Assembly: GCA_029262855.1 (NCBI GenBank)
Contig: JAJCYP010000110.1
Coordinates: 37,273-101,272 of the forward strand
DNA length: 64,000 nucleotides
Direction: 5' to 3'
Source: Bacteroidota bacterium
GTDB lineage: Bacteria; Bacteroidota; Rhodothermia; Rhodothermales; UBA10348
Position numbers and translations under genes: made by a program. A model generated the notes under the pieces. It saw only the letters and a list, made by a program, of their open reading frames with translations, was not told the DNA's origin and did not search any database. Shown piece after piece: positions 1-8,410 of this stretch; within the stretch, counting starts at the first letter, position 1; each line of letters starts with the position of its first letter.

Positions 1-397
1 TGGTATCCAGAAAGAGAATGGCCGCGGCAAAACCGAGCAGGTACACCGCGTCCGGCGCCAGACCAATCAGCAGGCCCGCTGTGTCCTGGAAGAACCAAAG
101 GGCTGCCGAGAAGAGGGAGGCGCTGCCGGCAAGCGACCAGAGCGCGGACGAAAAGACCCGGGGGCGATTGGCACCGTCTTCGGAGGCAAAGCGCAGATAC
201 GCGGATTCCATTCCGTACTGGTACAGAATGTTCAGGAAGAGGAAGGCCGCGTAGACAACCACGACCGGTCCGTACTCATCGGGACGAGAGAAGACCTGCG
301 TGTAAAATGGGAAGAGCAGGAAGTTGACTGCACGTCCAAGAATGGAGGAGATGCCGTAGATGGCCGTCTCCGAAGCCAGCTTCCGGATGCGACTCAC
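1..397 (-). CDS. Polysaccharide flippase-like membrane protein (3' end outside window)
   Basis: This reverse-strand reading frame is absent from the ORF track because it starts with GTG and runs off the window edge. The visible 132 residues start SRIRKLASETAIYGISSILG and continue with hydrophobic segments broken by short loops. That resembles the N-terminus of Wzx/MATE-type oligosaccharide or lipid-linked-glycan flippases of the inner membrane, where TM1 is followed by a loop such as FPFYTQVFSRPDEYG. The GTG overlaps the aroQ stop codon as GTGA, which supports both the start and translational coupling with aroQ. The function is inferred from the N-terminal part only; the substrate is unknown. 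Confidence 0.65.
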   Translation of the reverse strand, partial: MSRIRKLASETAIYGISSILGRAVNFLLFPFYTQVFSRPDEYGPVVVVYAAFLFLNILYQYGMESAYLRFASEDGANRPRVFSSALWSLAGSASLFSAALWFFQDTAGLLIGLAPDAVYLLGFAAAILFLDT

Positions 398-825
398 GTG
401 CGGGCCGAGTCTATCAGGTAGCGTACCGCCAGGCTGTACCCTTCGAAGCCAAGCCCCGAGATGACCCCAATCGCAGCGCCACCGGTCAGCGAAGCGTGCC
501 GGAATTCCTCGCGGGCGTAGATGTTGGAGATGTGCACCTCAATCACGGGCAGGTCGATGGCCGCCACCGCGTCGCGGAGGGCCACGGAGGTGTGACTGAA
601 TCCGGCCGGATTGAAGACAACACCATCCAGAGCGTCGGTGGCGGCGTCATGCAGGTGGTTCACCAGTTCGCCTTCCAGGTTGCTCTGCGCAAATCGGAAC
701 GCAAACCCCGGATAGGACCGGCGCAGGTCCTGCTTCAGGCTCTCCAGCGTGCCCGATCCGTAAATGTCGGTCTCCCGTGTCCCCAAGAGGTTGAGATTCG
801 GGCCGTTAAGAATGAGGATTTCCAT
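394..825 (-). CDS. aroQ: Type II 3-dehydroquinate dehydratase
   Basis: This cytosolic enzyme dehydrates 3-dehydroquinate to 3-dehydroshikimate, the third step of the shikimate pathway. The 143-residue length fits the dodecameric type II family. The N-terminus MEILILNGPNLNLLG is the family signature. Tyr22 is the expected catalytic tyrosine, FNPAGFSHTS supplies the substrate-binding Asn and His, and HISN lies near residue 101. I chose the internal ATG because the eight residues upstream in the ORF track are not conserved in the family. The gene is divergent from mnmA, and its stop overlaps the downstream flippase start by 4 bases. Another shikimate enzyme, class II DAHP synthase, lies about 1.3 kb away. 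Confidence 0.96.
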   Translation of the reverse strand: MEILILNGPNLNLLGTRETDIYGSGTLESLKQDLRRSYPGFAFRFAQSNLEGELVNHLHDAATDALDGVVFNPAGFSHTSVALRDAVAAIDLPVIEVHISNIYAREEFRHASLTGGAAIGVISGLGFEGYSLAVRYLIDSART

Positions 826-934
826 TGATGCAGCTCGGTTGAGCGGCAAAATACGGAACGGTCCGCGCCCGCCCCCGGTTGTACGCCCATAGTTTCGGGC
901 AAGAGTCGGATCCGGATCTCACCGATCACAGACA

Positions 935-2062
935 ATGAGCAAGCACGGACGCGTTTTGGTGGCGATGAGCGGAGGAGTGGACTCCTCCGTTGCGGCAGTG
1001 ATGCTCAAGCAGCAGGGCTTTGACGTGGTGGGTATCACCATGAAGACCTGGGACTACGCCCATTCCGCGCCGGCAGCGAACGGCAAGCAGGTGGGGTGTT
1101 GCACACTGGAGTCGATGAATGATGCGCGCGCGGTCGCCGTCAAGCATGACTTCACCCACTTCATCATCGACATCCGGGAGGAGTTCGGCGATTGGGTGAT
1201 CGACAAGTTCACCGAGGAGTACCTGACCGGCCGGACGCCGAACCCGTGCGTCCTGTGCAACACGTACATCAAGTGGGCGGCCCTGATGAGGCGGGCCGAT
1301 GCGCTGGACTGCGACTCGATTGCCACCGGACACTACGCCCGAGTCCGTCACGACAAGGACCTGAAGCGCCACGTCTTGATGACGGGCGTAGACACCAATA
1401 AGGACCAGAGTTATGCGCTCTGGGGCGTGTCTCAGGAGCACTTCGCCCGCACGATTCTGCCTCTCGGAACTCATCGAAAACCCCGAATCCGGGAGATGGC
1501 AACAGAGTTTGGCCTGCTGGGCGTTGCCGACAAGCCGGACTCCTACGAGATCTGTTTTGTCCCGGACAACAACTACCGCCGATTCCTCCGGGACCGCGTC
1601 CCCGATCTGGACACACGCATCGGGCCGGGGCGGATGGTCCATGTGGATGGTAGCGAGCTCGGCCAGCACGAGGGGTACCCCTACTACACGATCGGGCAGC
1701 GCCACGGACTGGGCCTTGCTCTTGGCTACCCGGCGTATGTCACCCGGATCGATGCCGATTCCAATACCATTACGGTCGGGCCGGTCGAGGCACTCGATCG
1801 TCACGGTTTGACGGCAGATGGGCTCAACCTCATCAAGTACGATGAGCTCATCGACACCCAGCACGCCATGGCCAAGGTCCGCTACAAGGATGTAGGTGCG
1901 CCGTGTCTGATAAACCAGACGGGTCCGGACTCTGTGAAGGTGGATTTCCTGTTGCCTCGAAAGGCCATCGCGCCCGGTCAGGCCGTGGTGATGTACGAAG
2001 GCGAAGACGTCTTGGGTGGGGCCTGGATACGCACGGTGAGAGAGCCCGAGGCGGGAGCCTGA
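935..2062 (+). CDS. mnmA: tRNA-specific 2-thiouridylase MnmA
   Basis: MnmA adenylates and thiolates U34 in the wobble position of tRNAs for Lys, Glu and Gln in the cytosol, taking sulfur from a persulfide relay. The 375-residue protein has the PP-loop SGGVDSS at residues 12-18. The conserved NPCVLCN places the nucleophilic cysteine at about Cys105, and the second catalytic cysteine is in SYEICFVP at about Cys207. The region TNKDQSYALWG is also typical. A C-terminal beta-barrel follows, as in the family. The gene is divergent from aroQ and convergent with the DAHP synthase, which ends only 23 bases downstream. Confidence 0.96.
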   Translation: MSKHGRVLVAMSGGVDSSVAAVMLKQQGFDVVGITMKTWDYAHSAPAANGKQVGCCTLESMNDARAVAVKHDFTHFIIDIREEFGDWVIDKFTEEYLTGRTPNPCVLCNTYIKWAALMRRADALDCDSIATGHYARVRHDKDLKRHVLMTGVDTNKDQSYALWGVSQEHFARTILPLGTHRKPRIREMATEFGLLGVADKPDSYEICFVPDNNYRRFLRDRVPDLDTRIGPGRMVHVDGSELGQHEGYPYYTIGQRHGLGLALGYPAYVTRIDADSNTITVGPVEALDRHGLTADGLNLIKYDELIDTQHAMAKVRYKDVGAPCLINQTGPDSVKVDFLLPRKAIAPGQAVVMYEGEDVLGGAWIRTVREPEAGA

Positions 2063-2085
2063 CGGAGCGCCGCGCGAGGTCCGTT

Positions 2086-3411
2086 CTACTGTCTCCGGTT
2101 CCGAACTACAGAGAAGGCCATCTCGAGGGCCTGCTCGGCGTTCAGGCGCGGATCCACATGCGAGCGGTACGCCCGCTGCAGGTCCGACTCCGTAAGGCCC
2201 GCCGAGCCGCCGACACACTCGGTGACGTTCTCGCCGGTGAGTTCCAAATGGATGCCGCCAAGGACGGAATCGTAGCGATCGTGGATCTCAAAAACCTGTT
2301 CCAGTTCGTGAAGGATACCCCCGAATCGCCGGGTCTTCAAACCGTCTGCTGTCACCTCTGTGTTGCCGTGCATCGGGTCGCTGCTCCAGAGGAGAGACCG
2401 GCCCGTTGACTGAACCGCGGCAATCAGGCGGGGCAGTGAATCGGCCACGCGATCCTCGCCGAATCGCGTGATCAGCGTTATCCGCCCCGGCTCATGGTCA
2501 GGGTCGAGTGCGTTCAGCAGGCGCTTGAGGGTGGAAGGTTCTGTGTCGGGACCCACCTTGATTCCAATCGGATTCTCGATGCTCGCGGCGTAGGCCACGT
2601 GGGCTCCGCCCGGCTCGGAAGTGCGAAGCCCGATCCAGGGGAAATGAGTCGACAGATTGAAGCGCCCGCCCTTCAACACGTCACGGGTCAGGGCCTCCTC
2701 GTACGGCAGGAGGAGTGCTTCGTGGGAGGTGTAGAAATCGACTCGCTCGACGTCGCCGAGCGACGTGTTCGAAACCGTACCCATGAATTGGAGGGCGCCA
2801 ACGATTGCGTCGACGATAGCCTGGTATTCCTCCCGAAGTCCTTCGTGATGCACAAATCCCACGTCCCAATTCTCGGGGTGGTGCAAGTCAGCGAAGCCAC
2901 CGTCCACCAGGGCCCTGACGAAGTTCAGCGTCAATGCCGAATTGCCGTAGGCCTGAAGCATCCGCTGGGGATCAGGCTCTCGCGTCGCCGGGTCGGCGGC
3001 GGGCGAGTTGATGATGTCGCCCCGGTAGCTTGCCATTTCGCGACCGCCAACCACCTCGCGATCCGCCGATCGCGGCTTGGCGTATTGGCCAGCGAATCGG
3101 CCCACGCGTATGACGGGAAGCCGCAACCCATGGATCAGCACCAGACTCATTTGAAGGAGCACCTTCAGGCGATTGGTGATGATTTCGGCTCGACACTCGT
3201 CGAATCGCTCGGCGCAATCACCACCCTGAAGGAGAAAACGCCTGCCCGCGGCGGCCTCGGCCAGCAGTCCCCTGAGCCGGTCGACTTCCCAGGAGGTCAC
3301 AAGCGGTGGGCGCCCTTCCAATTCACGCACAACGGCTTCCAGGGAAGCCCGGTTCGGGTAGTCAGGTTGTTGGAGAGGGTCGGGGAGCGGTTCGGCCATC
3401 GGGGGAGTCAA
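2086..3411 (-). CDS. Class II 3-deoxy-7-phosphoheptulonate (DAHP) synthase
   Basis: This cytosolic enzyme condenses phosphoenolpyruvate with erythrose 4-phosphate, the first committed step of aromatic amino-acid synthesis. The 441 residues match the plant-like class II (AroA-II) family rather than the E. coli AroFGH type. Visible landmarks are LLQGGDCAERFDE near the N-terminus, RVGRFAGQYAKPRS, FYTSHEALLLPYE, the SSDPMHGNT metal/substrate motif, and GGIHLELTGENVTECVGG near the C-terminus. An alternative start is Met5. It is convergent with mnmA and divergent from the lipoprotein at 3489. No regulatory domain is fused, so any feedback control would have to reside in this domain or in transcription. 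Confidence 0.95.
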   Translation of the reverse strand: MTPPMAEPLPDPLQQPDYPNRASLEAVVRELEGRPPLVTSWEVDRLRGLLAEAAAGRRFLLQGGDCAERFDECRAEIITNRLKVLLQMSLVLIHGLRLPVIRVGRFAGQYAKPRSADREVVGGREMASYRGDIINSPAADPATREPDPQRMLQAYGNSALTLNFVRALVDGGFADLHHPENWDVGFVHHEGLREEYQAIVDAIVGALQFMGTVSNTSLGDVERVDFYTSHEALLLPYEEALTRDVLKGGRFNLSTHFPWIGLRTSEPGGAHVAYAASIENPIGIKVGPDTEPSTLKRLLNALDPDHEPGRITLITRFGEDRVADSLPRLIAAVQSTGRSLLWSSDPMHGNTEVTADGLKTRRFGGILHELEQVFEIHDRYDSVLGGIHLELTGENVTECVGGSAGLTESDLQRAYRSHVDPRLNAEQALEMAFSVVRNRRQ

Positions 3412-3488
3412 AGGTTCGCCTGCCTACGCCGAGAACTGCCCCATCGTTTCGGCGTAGGTCTGCCCGCTCCAGAAACAAGTCTTTCGCC

Positions 3489-4373
3489 ATGCGCCCCGTC
3501 CTTCCCCTGGCCGCCCTGCTCGTCCTTTCTGCCTGCGATTCCGGTACCACTGTTGAGGAAATCCCTCAGTATTTCCAGGCGCAGATCCTGTTGGACGCCA
3601 TGCCAAGTCTCGAAGATGGTGCCGCCTATGAGGCCTGGGCCCGCGTGTCCGGCAACTGGGAGTCGGTCGCCCGATTCAACTACGATGAGCAAGGTCGGTT
3701 GATCGACCAGGCGGGACGCTTGAGAGCGAACACGTTCATCAGCGATTTCGATATGCAGCCCTCCACCGAGTTCCTCGTCAGCATCGAGGGGCGTCGCGAT
3801 ACGGATCTTGAGCCGTCAGCGACCCTCATTTTGCGGGGAGCGGTTGTTGGCAGCGGGGCAACGTTGACGTTTGCGAATGCCCTCACCGACTTGTCCGGAG
3901 TGATCACGAACTACACGATTGGAACCCCAACGGACATCGATGCCGGCAACGAATCGTTCGGCTTCTGGCTCGGGACCCCTGGGAATTACGCCCCGGCCAT
4001 GACCGCACCGACGCTGGGGAACGGATGGGTGTATGAGCTTTGGGCGGAGCTGTCCATCGGCCCGGTCTCGCTGGGAAGATTCAGCAGTCCCAGTGAACGG
4101 GATTCGGCCTCTCCCTTCAGCAACCGGGCTGAGACCTTCACCGTGCCGGGCGAGGCGTTCACGATGAATGCACCGCCGGGTGTCACCTTCCCGCTGGACG
4201 TTGGCGGGCTTGGTGTCTTCATCACCGTGGAGCCTGAGCCGGAGGAGACCGGGGGAACCCCGTTTGGAATCCGGATTCAGGAGGCCACGATTCCGGCCGG
4301 TGTGACGGGCGGTGAGGCGCTGTCAATGACGGCGCTTTCCGCGTTCCCTTCGGGCACAGTCCAATTTCGATAG
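3489..4373 (+). CDS. Lipoprotein with two RskA-like (anti-sigma C-terminal-like) repeats
   Basis: The start was moved inward to MRPVLPLAALLVLSACDSG, a clear lipoprotein signal with an LSAC lipobox; the 61 upstream residues in the ORF track are unlikely to be translated. The mature protein (about 275 residues) contains two similar units. One begins AMPSLEDGAAYEAW and the other APTLGNGWVYELW, each followed by a short strand and a phrase like LGRFSS or VARFNYDEQG. This resembles the sensor fold at the C-terminus of RskA-type anti-sigma factors, but no anti-sigma helix or transmembrane segment is present. It is probably anchored in the outer or inner membrane facing the periplasm. No enzymatic motif is seen; the function is unknown. 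Confidence 0.75.
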   Translation: MRPVLPLAALLVLSACDSGTTVEEIPQYFQAQILLDAMPSLEDGAAYEAWARVSGNWESVARFNYDEQGRLIDQAGRLRANTFISDFDMQPSTEFLVSIEGRRDTDLEPSATLILRGAVVGSGATLTFANALTDLSGVITNYTIGTPTDIDAGNESFGFWLGTPGNYAPAMTAPTLGNGWVYELWAELSIGPVSLGRFSSPSERDSASPFSNRAETFTVPGEAFTMNAPPGVTFPLDVGGLGVFITVEPEPEETGGTPFGIRIQEATIPAGVTGGEALSMTALSAFPSGTVQFR

Positions 4374-4395
4374 GCTGCTACGCCAAGCGGTCGCG

Positions 4396-5883
4396 CTAGG
4401 CCAGCCCGTAGAGTTCGCCGAACTTGGCGCGGGCGTAGTCCATCCAGGGGCCCGCATCCAGCCCCGTGCCGCAGGTTGACCCCAGGATCTGATTTGCGCT
4501 TTTTCGGCGACCGTGGCGGTGGACGTTTTGGCGAAGCCAGCCCAGAAGGGTGGCGAACTCTCCATTGGCAACCAGGTCCGCCAGGTTGCCGCAGTCCCGC
4601 TCCATGGCCGTCCAGAGTTGCGCGGATATCAGATTCCCCAAGGCATAGGTCGGGAAGTAGCCGAAGGTCCCCAGAGACCAGTGTATGTCCTGCAGACAGC
4701 CCTCCGAGTCCGTTGTGGGCGTGACGTCCAGGTAGTCATCCATGCGGGCGTTCCAGGCCTCGGGTAAATCGGCCGGCTTCACCTCGCCCGAGAGCATGGC
4801 CCGCTCCAACTCAAAGCGGACCATGATGTGGAGGTTGTAGGTCACCTCGTCCGCCTCGATCCGGATGAGGGACGGGCGAACGGCATTCACGGCGCGGTAG
4901 AAATCGCTGGAGGAAACGCCCGACAGCGCTGCGGGGAAGTAGCCCTGAACCGCCGGGAAGTAGTGGTCCCAGAAGGGGCGGCTTCGCCCCACCAGGTTTT
5001 CCCACAGGCGGGACTGCGACTCGTGAATGCCCAGCGAGGTGCCGTCCTGCAATGGAGTGCCATCGAGCTCGTGGTCGACCCCCTGCTCGTACATTGCATG
5101 TCCTGCCTCGTGAAGACTCCCGAAGAACGCCGGATTGAAATGGTGACGGTTTAGGTGGGTGGTCACTCGGGAGTCGGTGACCGAAAACGTAGTCGAGAAG
5201 GGGTGGGCCGAGCGATCCTGCCGGCCGCGGGAGAAGTCGTATCCGAGGTCAGTCATAACCCGGACGCCGAGGTCCCACTGGGCCTTTGCCGGGTAGTATC
5301 GCGTGAGGACGCCCTCATCAATCGTGGGTTTCTGTGCGATCTGGCCCACCAGCTCAACCAGGTCAGATCTCAGCGCCTCGAAGACCGTGGACACCTGGCT
5401 CGTCAGCATGCCGGGCTCGAATTCGTCGAGCAGGGCATCGTAGGGCTCGTCCGGGTATCCCAGCGCCTCGGCCTTCCGGAGGTTGCAGTCGATGACGGCC
5501 GCCAGGTGCGGTTCGAAGGCACTGAATTCGTCGTTCGCCTTCCCTTCCTTCCAGCCCTCGCGGGCCATACCCGTCACGCGGGACAGTTCGCCCACTAGAT
5601 CTGCCGGGATGCGCGTTGCGTGATGGAAATCCCTTGTGGCAACCCTCAGAAGATCCTTGTCAATCTCCGTCTCGGGCTCGGCCGTCTGCAGGAGGCGGGC
5701 TGTTTCGTCCTCGCAGTGCAGCTCGTGCGCAAACTGGCGCAACGTGGATACCTGGCGTGACCGCGCCTCGACACCGGCGGAGGGCATGTGCGTTTCCTGA
5801 TCCCACTCCAGAATGGCCGCCGCGTTTTCGAGATCGTCGATCTTGGCCAGTCGGGCGCGGAGTTGCTCCAGGGCAGAGGGCAT
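4396..5883 (-). CDS. M32-family metallocarboxypeptidase
   Basis: M32 enzymes (Taq carboxypeptidase type) remove C-terminal amino acids from peptides and are usually cytosolic; no signal peptide is seen. At 495 residues the length matches the family. All family motifs are present: AHPFS, DSRVTT, the zinc-binding HEAGH near residue 258, IHESQSRLWEN, IEADEVTYN, and GCLQDIHWSLG. All expected metal ligands are therefore intact. It is convergent with the lipoprotein gene, with only 22 bases between the stops, and lies just upstream of the betaine-type transporter on the opposite side. Confidence 0.95.
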   Translation of the reverse strand: MPSALEQLRARLAKIDDLENAAAILEWDQETHMPSAGVEARSRQVSTLRQFAHELHCEDETARLLQTAEPETEIDKDLLRVATRDFHHATRIPADLVGELSRVTGMAREGWKEGKANDEFSAFEPHLAAVIDCNLRKAEALGYPDEPYDALLDEFEPGMLTSQVSTVFEALRSDLVELVGQIAQKPTIDEGVLTRYYPAKAQWDLGVRVMTDLGYDFSRGRQDRSAHPFSTTFSVTDSRVTTHLNRHHFNPAFFGSLHEAGHAMYEQGVDHELDGTPLQDGTSLGIHESQSRLWENLVGRSRPFWDHYFPAVQGYFPAALSGVSSSDFYRAVNAVRPSLIRIEADEVTYNLHIMVRFELERAMLSGEVKPADLPEAWNARMDDYLDVTPTTDSEGCLQDIHWSLGTFGYFPTYALGNLISAQLWTAMERDCGNLADLVANGEFATLLGWLRQNVHRHGRRKSANQILGSTCGTGLDAGPWMDYARAKFGELYGLA

Positions 5884-5885
5884 AG

Positions 5886-7364
5886 TCAGGGTGGGTCAGG
5901 TTGGATTCTCAGGCCTCGTGGCACGAGCAGGCGATCCAGGAGGCCAAACAGTCCCTGCGCAACAAGGGCAAGAAGCGCCGCAGGCACGGCCCCCTCCAGA
6001 ATCAGTTCCACATTGTTGAGCCGAATTCCGGTCAGGATGGGTTGGCCGTAGCCGCCGGCGCCAATGAGTGCGCCGAGGGTGGCGGTCCCGATGTTGATGA
6101 CGGCGGCGGTCTTGATACCCGCTAGAATCGAAGGGCTGGCCAGGGGTAGTTCGATTTTTCGGAGCCTCGTCCAGCCGCCAAGGCCGAGCGCCTCGGCCGA
6201 TTCTCTGAGCGGCGTCGGAATTCCCGTCAGTCCGGCGTGGGTGTTTCGGACGATGGGAAGGAGGCTGTAGAGGAAGAGCGCTACCATGGCGGGGACCGCG
6301 CCGATGCCCAGCAGGGGGATCATGAAGACCAGCAGGGCGAGCGAGGGGATGGTGTAGATGACACCGACAACGCCCAGGATGAGGGAGCCTGCGATGGCCC
6401 CCCGCGCAGCCAGGATGCCCAGCGGAATGGCAAGGAGAATCGCGGCGAGAAGGGAGAGGCCGACGAGGTAGAGATGCTCCAGCGTGGTCCGCTTGAGGCG
6501 CTCCATCCGGGTGGCGTCCTGTGCGATTGCCTGAATCCCCAGCGACTGGAGGAAGCGGGCAGCGACCGAGGAATCGGATTCTCCGTCGATCCGGACTCGC
6601 GCGTTCATCGCAATCATCTCGTCTTCGGAGATCCAGCCCTCCAGATCTCGGATGGCCTTTGCAAAGGCCTCCGGAGCGTCCGCCCGGTAGAGCACAATGG
6701 CCCTGTACTCAGGGAAGAGGTTCAGGTCATCCTCCAGCGTGCGGAGGTCGTAGGCTACGATCTCGGCATCGGTTGAATAGAGATCGACCACGTCAATCTG
6801 CCCTGCGTTGATGCCCTGGTAGGCGAGGTCGTGGTCGAGCCCCCGGACGCCCGTGTGCGGGAGCTGGTAGCGTGTCCGCAGGCTCGGCCATCCATCCTGG
6901 CGATCCATGAACTCGGAGGTGAAGGCCAGGCGGAGGTCGGGGTGCGCGCGGAGGTCCGAGATGCTTGTGATGCCGCGGTCACCGGCCTGGGCGGCACGCA
7001 TTCCGAGTACGTAGGTATTGTTGAATCCGAGTGGTGCCGACGCAGCAATTCCAAGCGCCTCGAGGCTGTCGAGCGCATCGGCCATTGTGGCGAATCGGCC
7101 CGACAGGACTTCCTGAAGCAGCGTGCCCGTGTATTCGACGTAGGCGTCGATCTCGCCGGCGAGGAGGGCGCTCCAGAGGACGCGGGTCCCGCCGATCTCT
7201 CGGCGGTGGGAGGTGGTGACACCTGAGGCTCGGGAGGCGAGCGTTACGACCTCCCCGAGGATGACCGCTTCGGTAAACTTCTTGGAGCCTACCTGGACAT
7301 CCTGGGCGCTGGCCGCAGTCGTGGCGGCGAGCAGGAGGATCGCTATGAGTCCTGGGCGGATCAC
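5886..7364 (-). CDS. Quaternary-amine ABC importer, substrate-binding domain fused to permease
   Basis: The protein joins a periplasmic-type binding domain (about residues 20-280) to a membrane permease (about 290-492), an arrangement known in OpuF/OpuB-like compatible-solute importers. After a signal peptide ending ASAQ it shows VGSKKFTEAVILGE and GTRVLWSALLAGEIDAYVEY, characteristic of glycine-betaine/choline/proline-betaine binders. The permease part has TIPSLALLVFMIPLLGIG and the cytoplasmic coupling loop around ALGLGGWTRLRKIELPLASP. The start is GTG and overlaps the ATPase stop as GTGA, so the two subunits are probably translated together. The likely role is uptake of an osmoprotectant; the exact substrate cannot be read from sequence. 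Confidence 0.9.
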   Translation of the reverse strand: MIRPGLIAILLLAATTAASAQDVQVGSKKFTEAVILGEVVTLASRASGVTTSHRREIGGTRVLWSALLAGEIDAYVEYTGTLLQEVLSGRFATMADALDSLEALGIAASAPLGFNNTYVLGMRAAQAGDRGITSISDLRAHPDLRLAFTSEFMDRQDGWPSLRTRYQLPHTGVRGLDHDLAYQGINAGQIDVVDLYSTDAEIVAYDLRTLEDDLNLFPEYRAIVLYRADAPEAFAKAIRDLEGWISEDEMIAMNARVRIDGESDSSVAARFLQSLGIQAIAQDATRMERLKRTTLEHLYLVGLSLLAAILLAIPLGILAARGAIAGSLILGVVGVIYTIPSLALLVFMIPLLGIGAVPAMVALFLYSLLPIVRNTHAGLTGIPTPLRESAEALGLGGWTRLRKIELPLASPSILAGIKTAAVINIGTATLGALIGAGGYGQPILTGIRLNNVELILEGAVPAALLALVAQGLFGLLDRLLVPRGLRIQPDPP

Positions 7365-8113
7365 TCTTGTCGATCTCGAAGCGACTCCAGCGGACTCCGC
7401 TGGGCGTTGATGAACGCACGGACGAACCCGTCGACCGGTGTCCGGACGAGATCCTTGAGGGAGCCCTTCTGGACGATGCCGCCCGATTTCATCAGCAGAA
7501 TTTCTTGAGCGAAGAGCCCCGCTTCGCCGATGTCATGGGTGACGAGGATCACCGTCTTTCCAAGAGACCGAAACATTGCGACCAATTGGGACTGCAGTTC
7601 TGCGCGGATCATCGGATCCAGCGCGCCCAGGGGTTCGTCCATGAGTAGGACATCCGGGTCCGTCATCAACGCGCGGATGAGGCCGACACGTTGCCGTTGC
7701 CCTCCGGAGAGTTCGAGGGGATACCGGGCGAGGTGGGTCGTGTCGAGTTGAACGAGGCGGGCAAGCCCCTCCGCACGTGCGCGGATCCGGTCCCTCGCCC
7801 AGCCCAGCCGGCCCGGGAGAAGCGCCGCGTTTTGAAGCACGGTAAGGTGCGGGAAGAGGCCTCCGTCCTGAATCACGTAGCCCACCCGATGCCGAATGGC
7901 GTTGACGGTCTTCGGCGCAAGGATGGAATCGCCAAACAAGACCCGTCCCGTGTCCGTGTGGACCAGCCCAAGGCAAAGGCGGAGGAGCGTCGACTTGCCG
8001 CAACCGGACGGCCCGATCAGGGCCGTGGTCTGTCCCGTCGTGAAGGTGTGCGAGAGTCTGGCGACCGCCGTGGTCTCGCCGTACCGCTTCGAAACGTGCT
8101 CCAGTGTGAACAT
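7361..8113 (-). CDS. Quaternary-amine ABC importer, ATP-binding subunit
   Basis: This cytosolic ATPase drives the fused permease/binding protein immediately downstream. I chose the internal ATG giving MFTLEHVSKRYGE, a normal beginning for ABC ATPases; the track start is 5 codons earlier. Walker A is GPSGCGKST, the Q-loop follows in GYVIQDGG, the signature is LSGGQRQRVG, Walker B is VLLMDEPLGALDP and the H-loop is LVTHDIGEA. The 250-residue length means it lacks the C-terminal CBS domains found in OpuAA/ProV-type subunits. That is consistent with the shorter OpuC/OsmV-like ATPases that pair with QAT permeases. Confidence 0.92.
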   Translation of the reverse strand: MFTLEHVSKRYGETTAVARLSHTFTTGQTTALIGPSGCGKSTLLRLCLGLVHTDTGRVLFGDSILAPKTVNAIRHRVGYVIQDGGLFPHLTVLQNAALLPGRLGWARDRIRARAEGLARLVQLDTTHLARYPLELSGGQRQRVGLIRALMTDPDVLLMDEPLGALDPMIRAELQSQLVAMFRSLGKTVILVTHDIGEAGLFAQEILLMKSGGIVQKGSLKDLVRTPVDGFVRAFINAQRSPLESLRDRQE

Positions 8114-8233
8114 CCGGAAAGGTAGCAAGGCCGAGGTTTAGCCCACGCGCCGGAAGGGCGATACTTTGAAATAACCGTGCACCGGATCCCGTCGTGCGGG
8201 GAATTGTTCGGACGGTGCTATTTTCGTCATCTT

Positions 8234-8309
8234 GCCAATGTAGCTCAGCTGGTAGAGCAGCTCACTCGTAATGAGCAGGTCAGCGGTTCGAGTCCGCTCA
8301 TTGGCTCCA
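8234..8309 (+). tRNA. tRNA-Thr (anticodon CGT)
   Basis: A full cloverleaf can be folded by eye. The acceptor is GCCAATG/CATTGGC, the D arm is built on GCTCAGCTGGTAGAGC, and the anticodon stem GCTCA/TGAGC has loop CTCGTAA, placing CGT at positions 34-36. The T arm is AGCGG-TTCGAGT-CCGCT, the discriminator is T, and CCA is encoded. It reads threonine codon ACG. The gene is followed by a strong hairpin terminator. Its 3' 45 bases are repeated at 11409-11453, which marks it as an integration target. Confidence 0.97.
8265..8309 (+). repeat. Left attachment-like direct repeat (tRNA-Thr 3' half)
   Basis: These 45 bases, from the anticodon loop through the encoded CCA, recur at 11409-11453 with one mismatch (G at 8304 against A at 11448). 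A duplicated tRNA 3' end is the classic footprint of site-specific integration by a tyrosine-recombinase element. The intact tRNA is on this side. Confidence 0.85.
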
Positions 8310-8326
8310 CTCTGGAGGACCAGTAA

Positions 8327-8362
8327 AACGCCGTTTCCGATGCCGGGAGCGGCGTTATTGCG
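8327..8362 (+). terminator. Hairpin terminator after tRNA-Thr
   Basis: AACGCCGTTTCCG pairs with CGGGAGCGGCGTT over 13 positions (two G-U pairs) around an ATGC tetraloop. It is followed by ATTGCGTTT, a weak T-rich tail. It lies 18 bases past the tRNA and would end that transcript. Confidence 0.75.
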
Positions 8363-8410
8363 TTTGGGTGGAGCGGTAGTGATGGAGTGTTGCTCCCGGG
8401 TGGACCGATC

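Noticed and set aside
926-2218. 430-residue reverse ORF opposite mnmA
   Set aside because: It is a long shadow frame in high-GC DNA; mnmA on the other strand has all family motifs.
2494-3702. 402-residue forward ORF opposite DAHP synthase
   Set aside because: It overlaps the well-supported class II DAHP synthase and has no domain signature.
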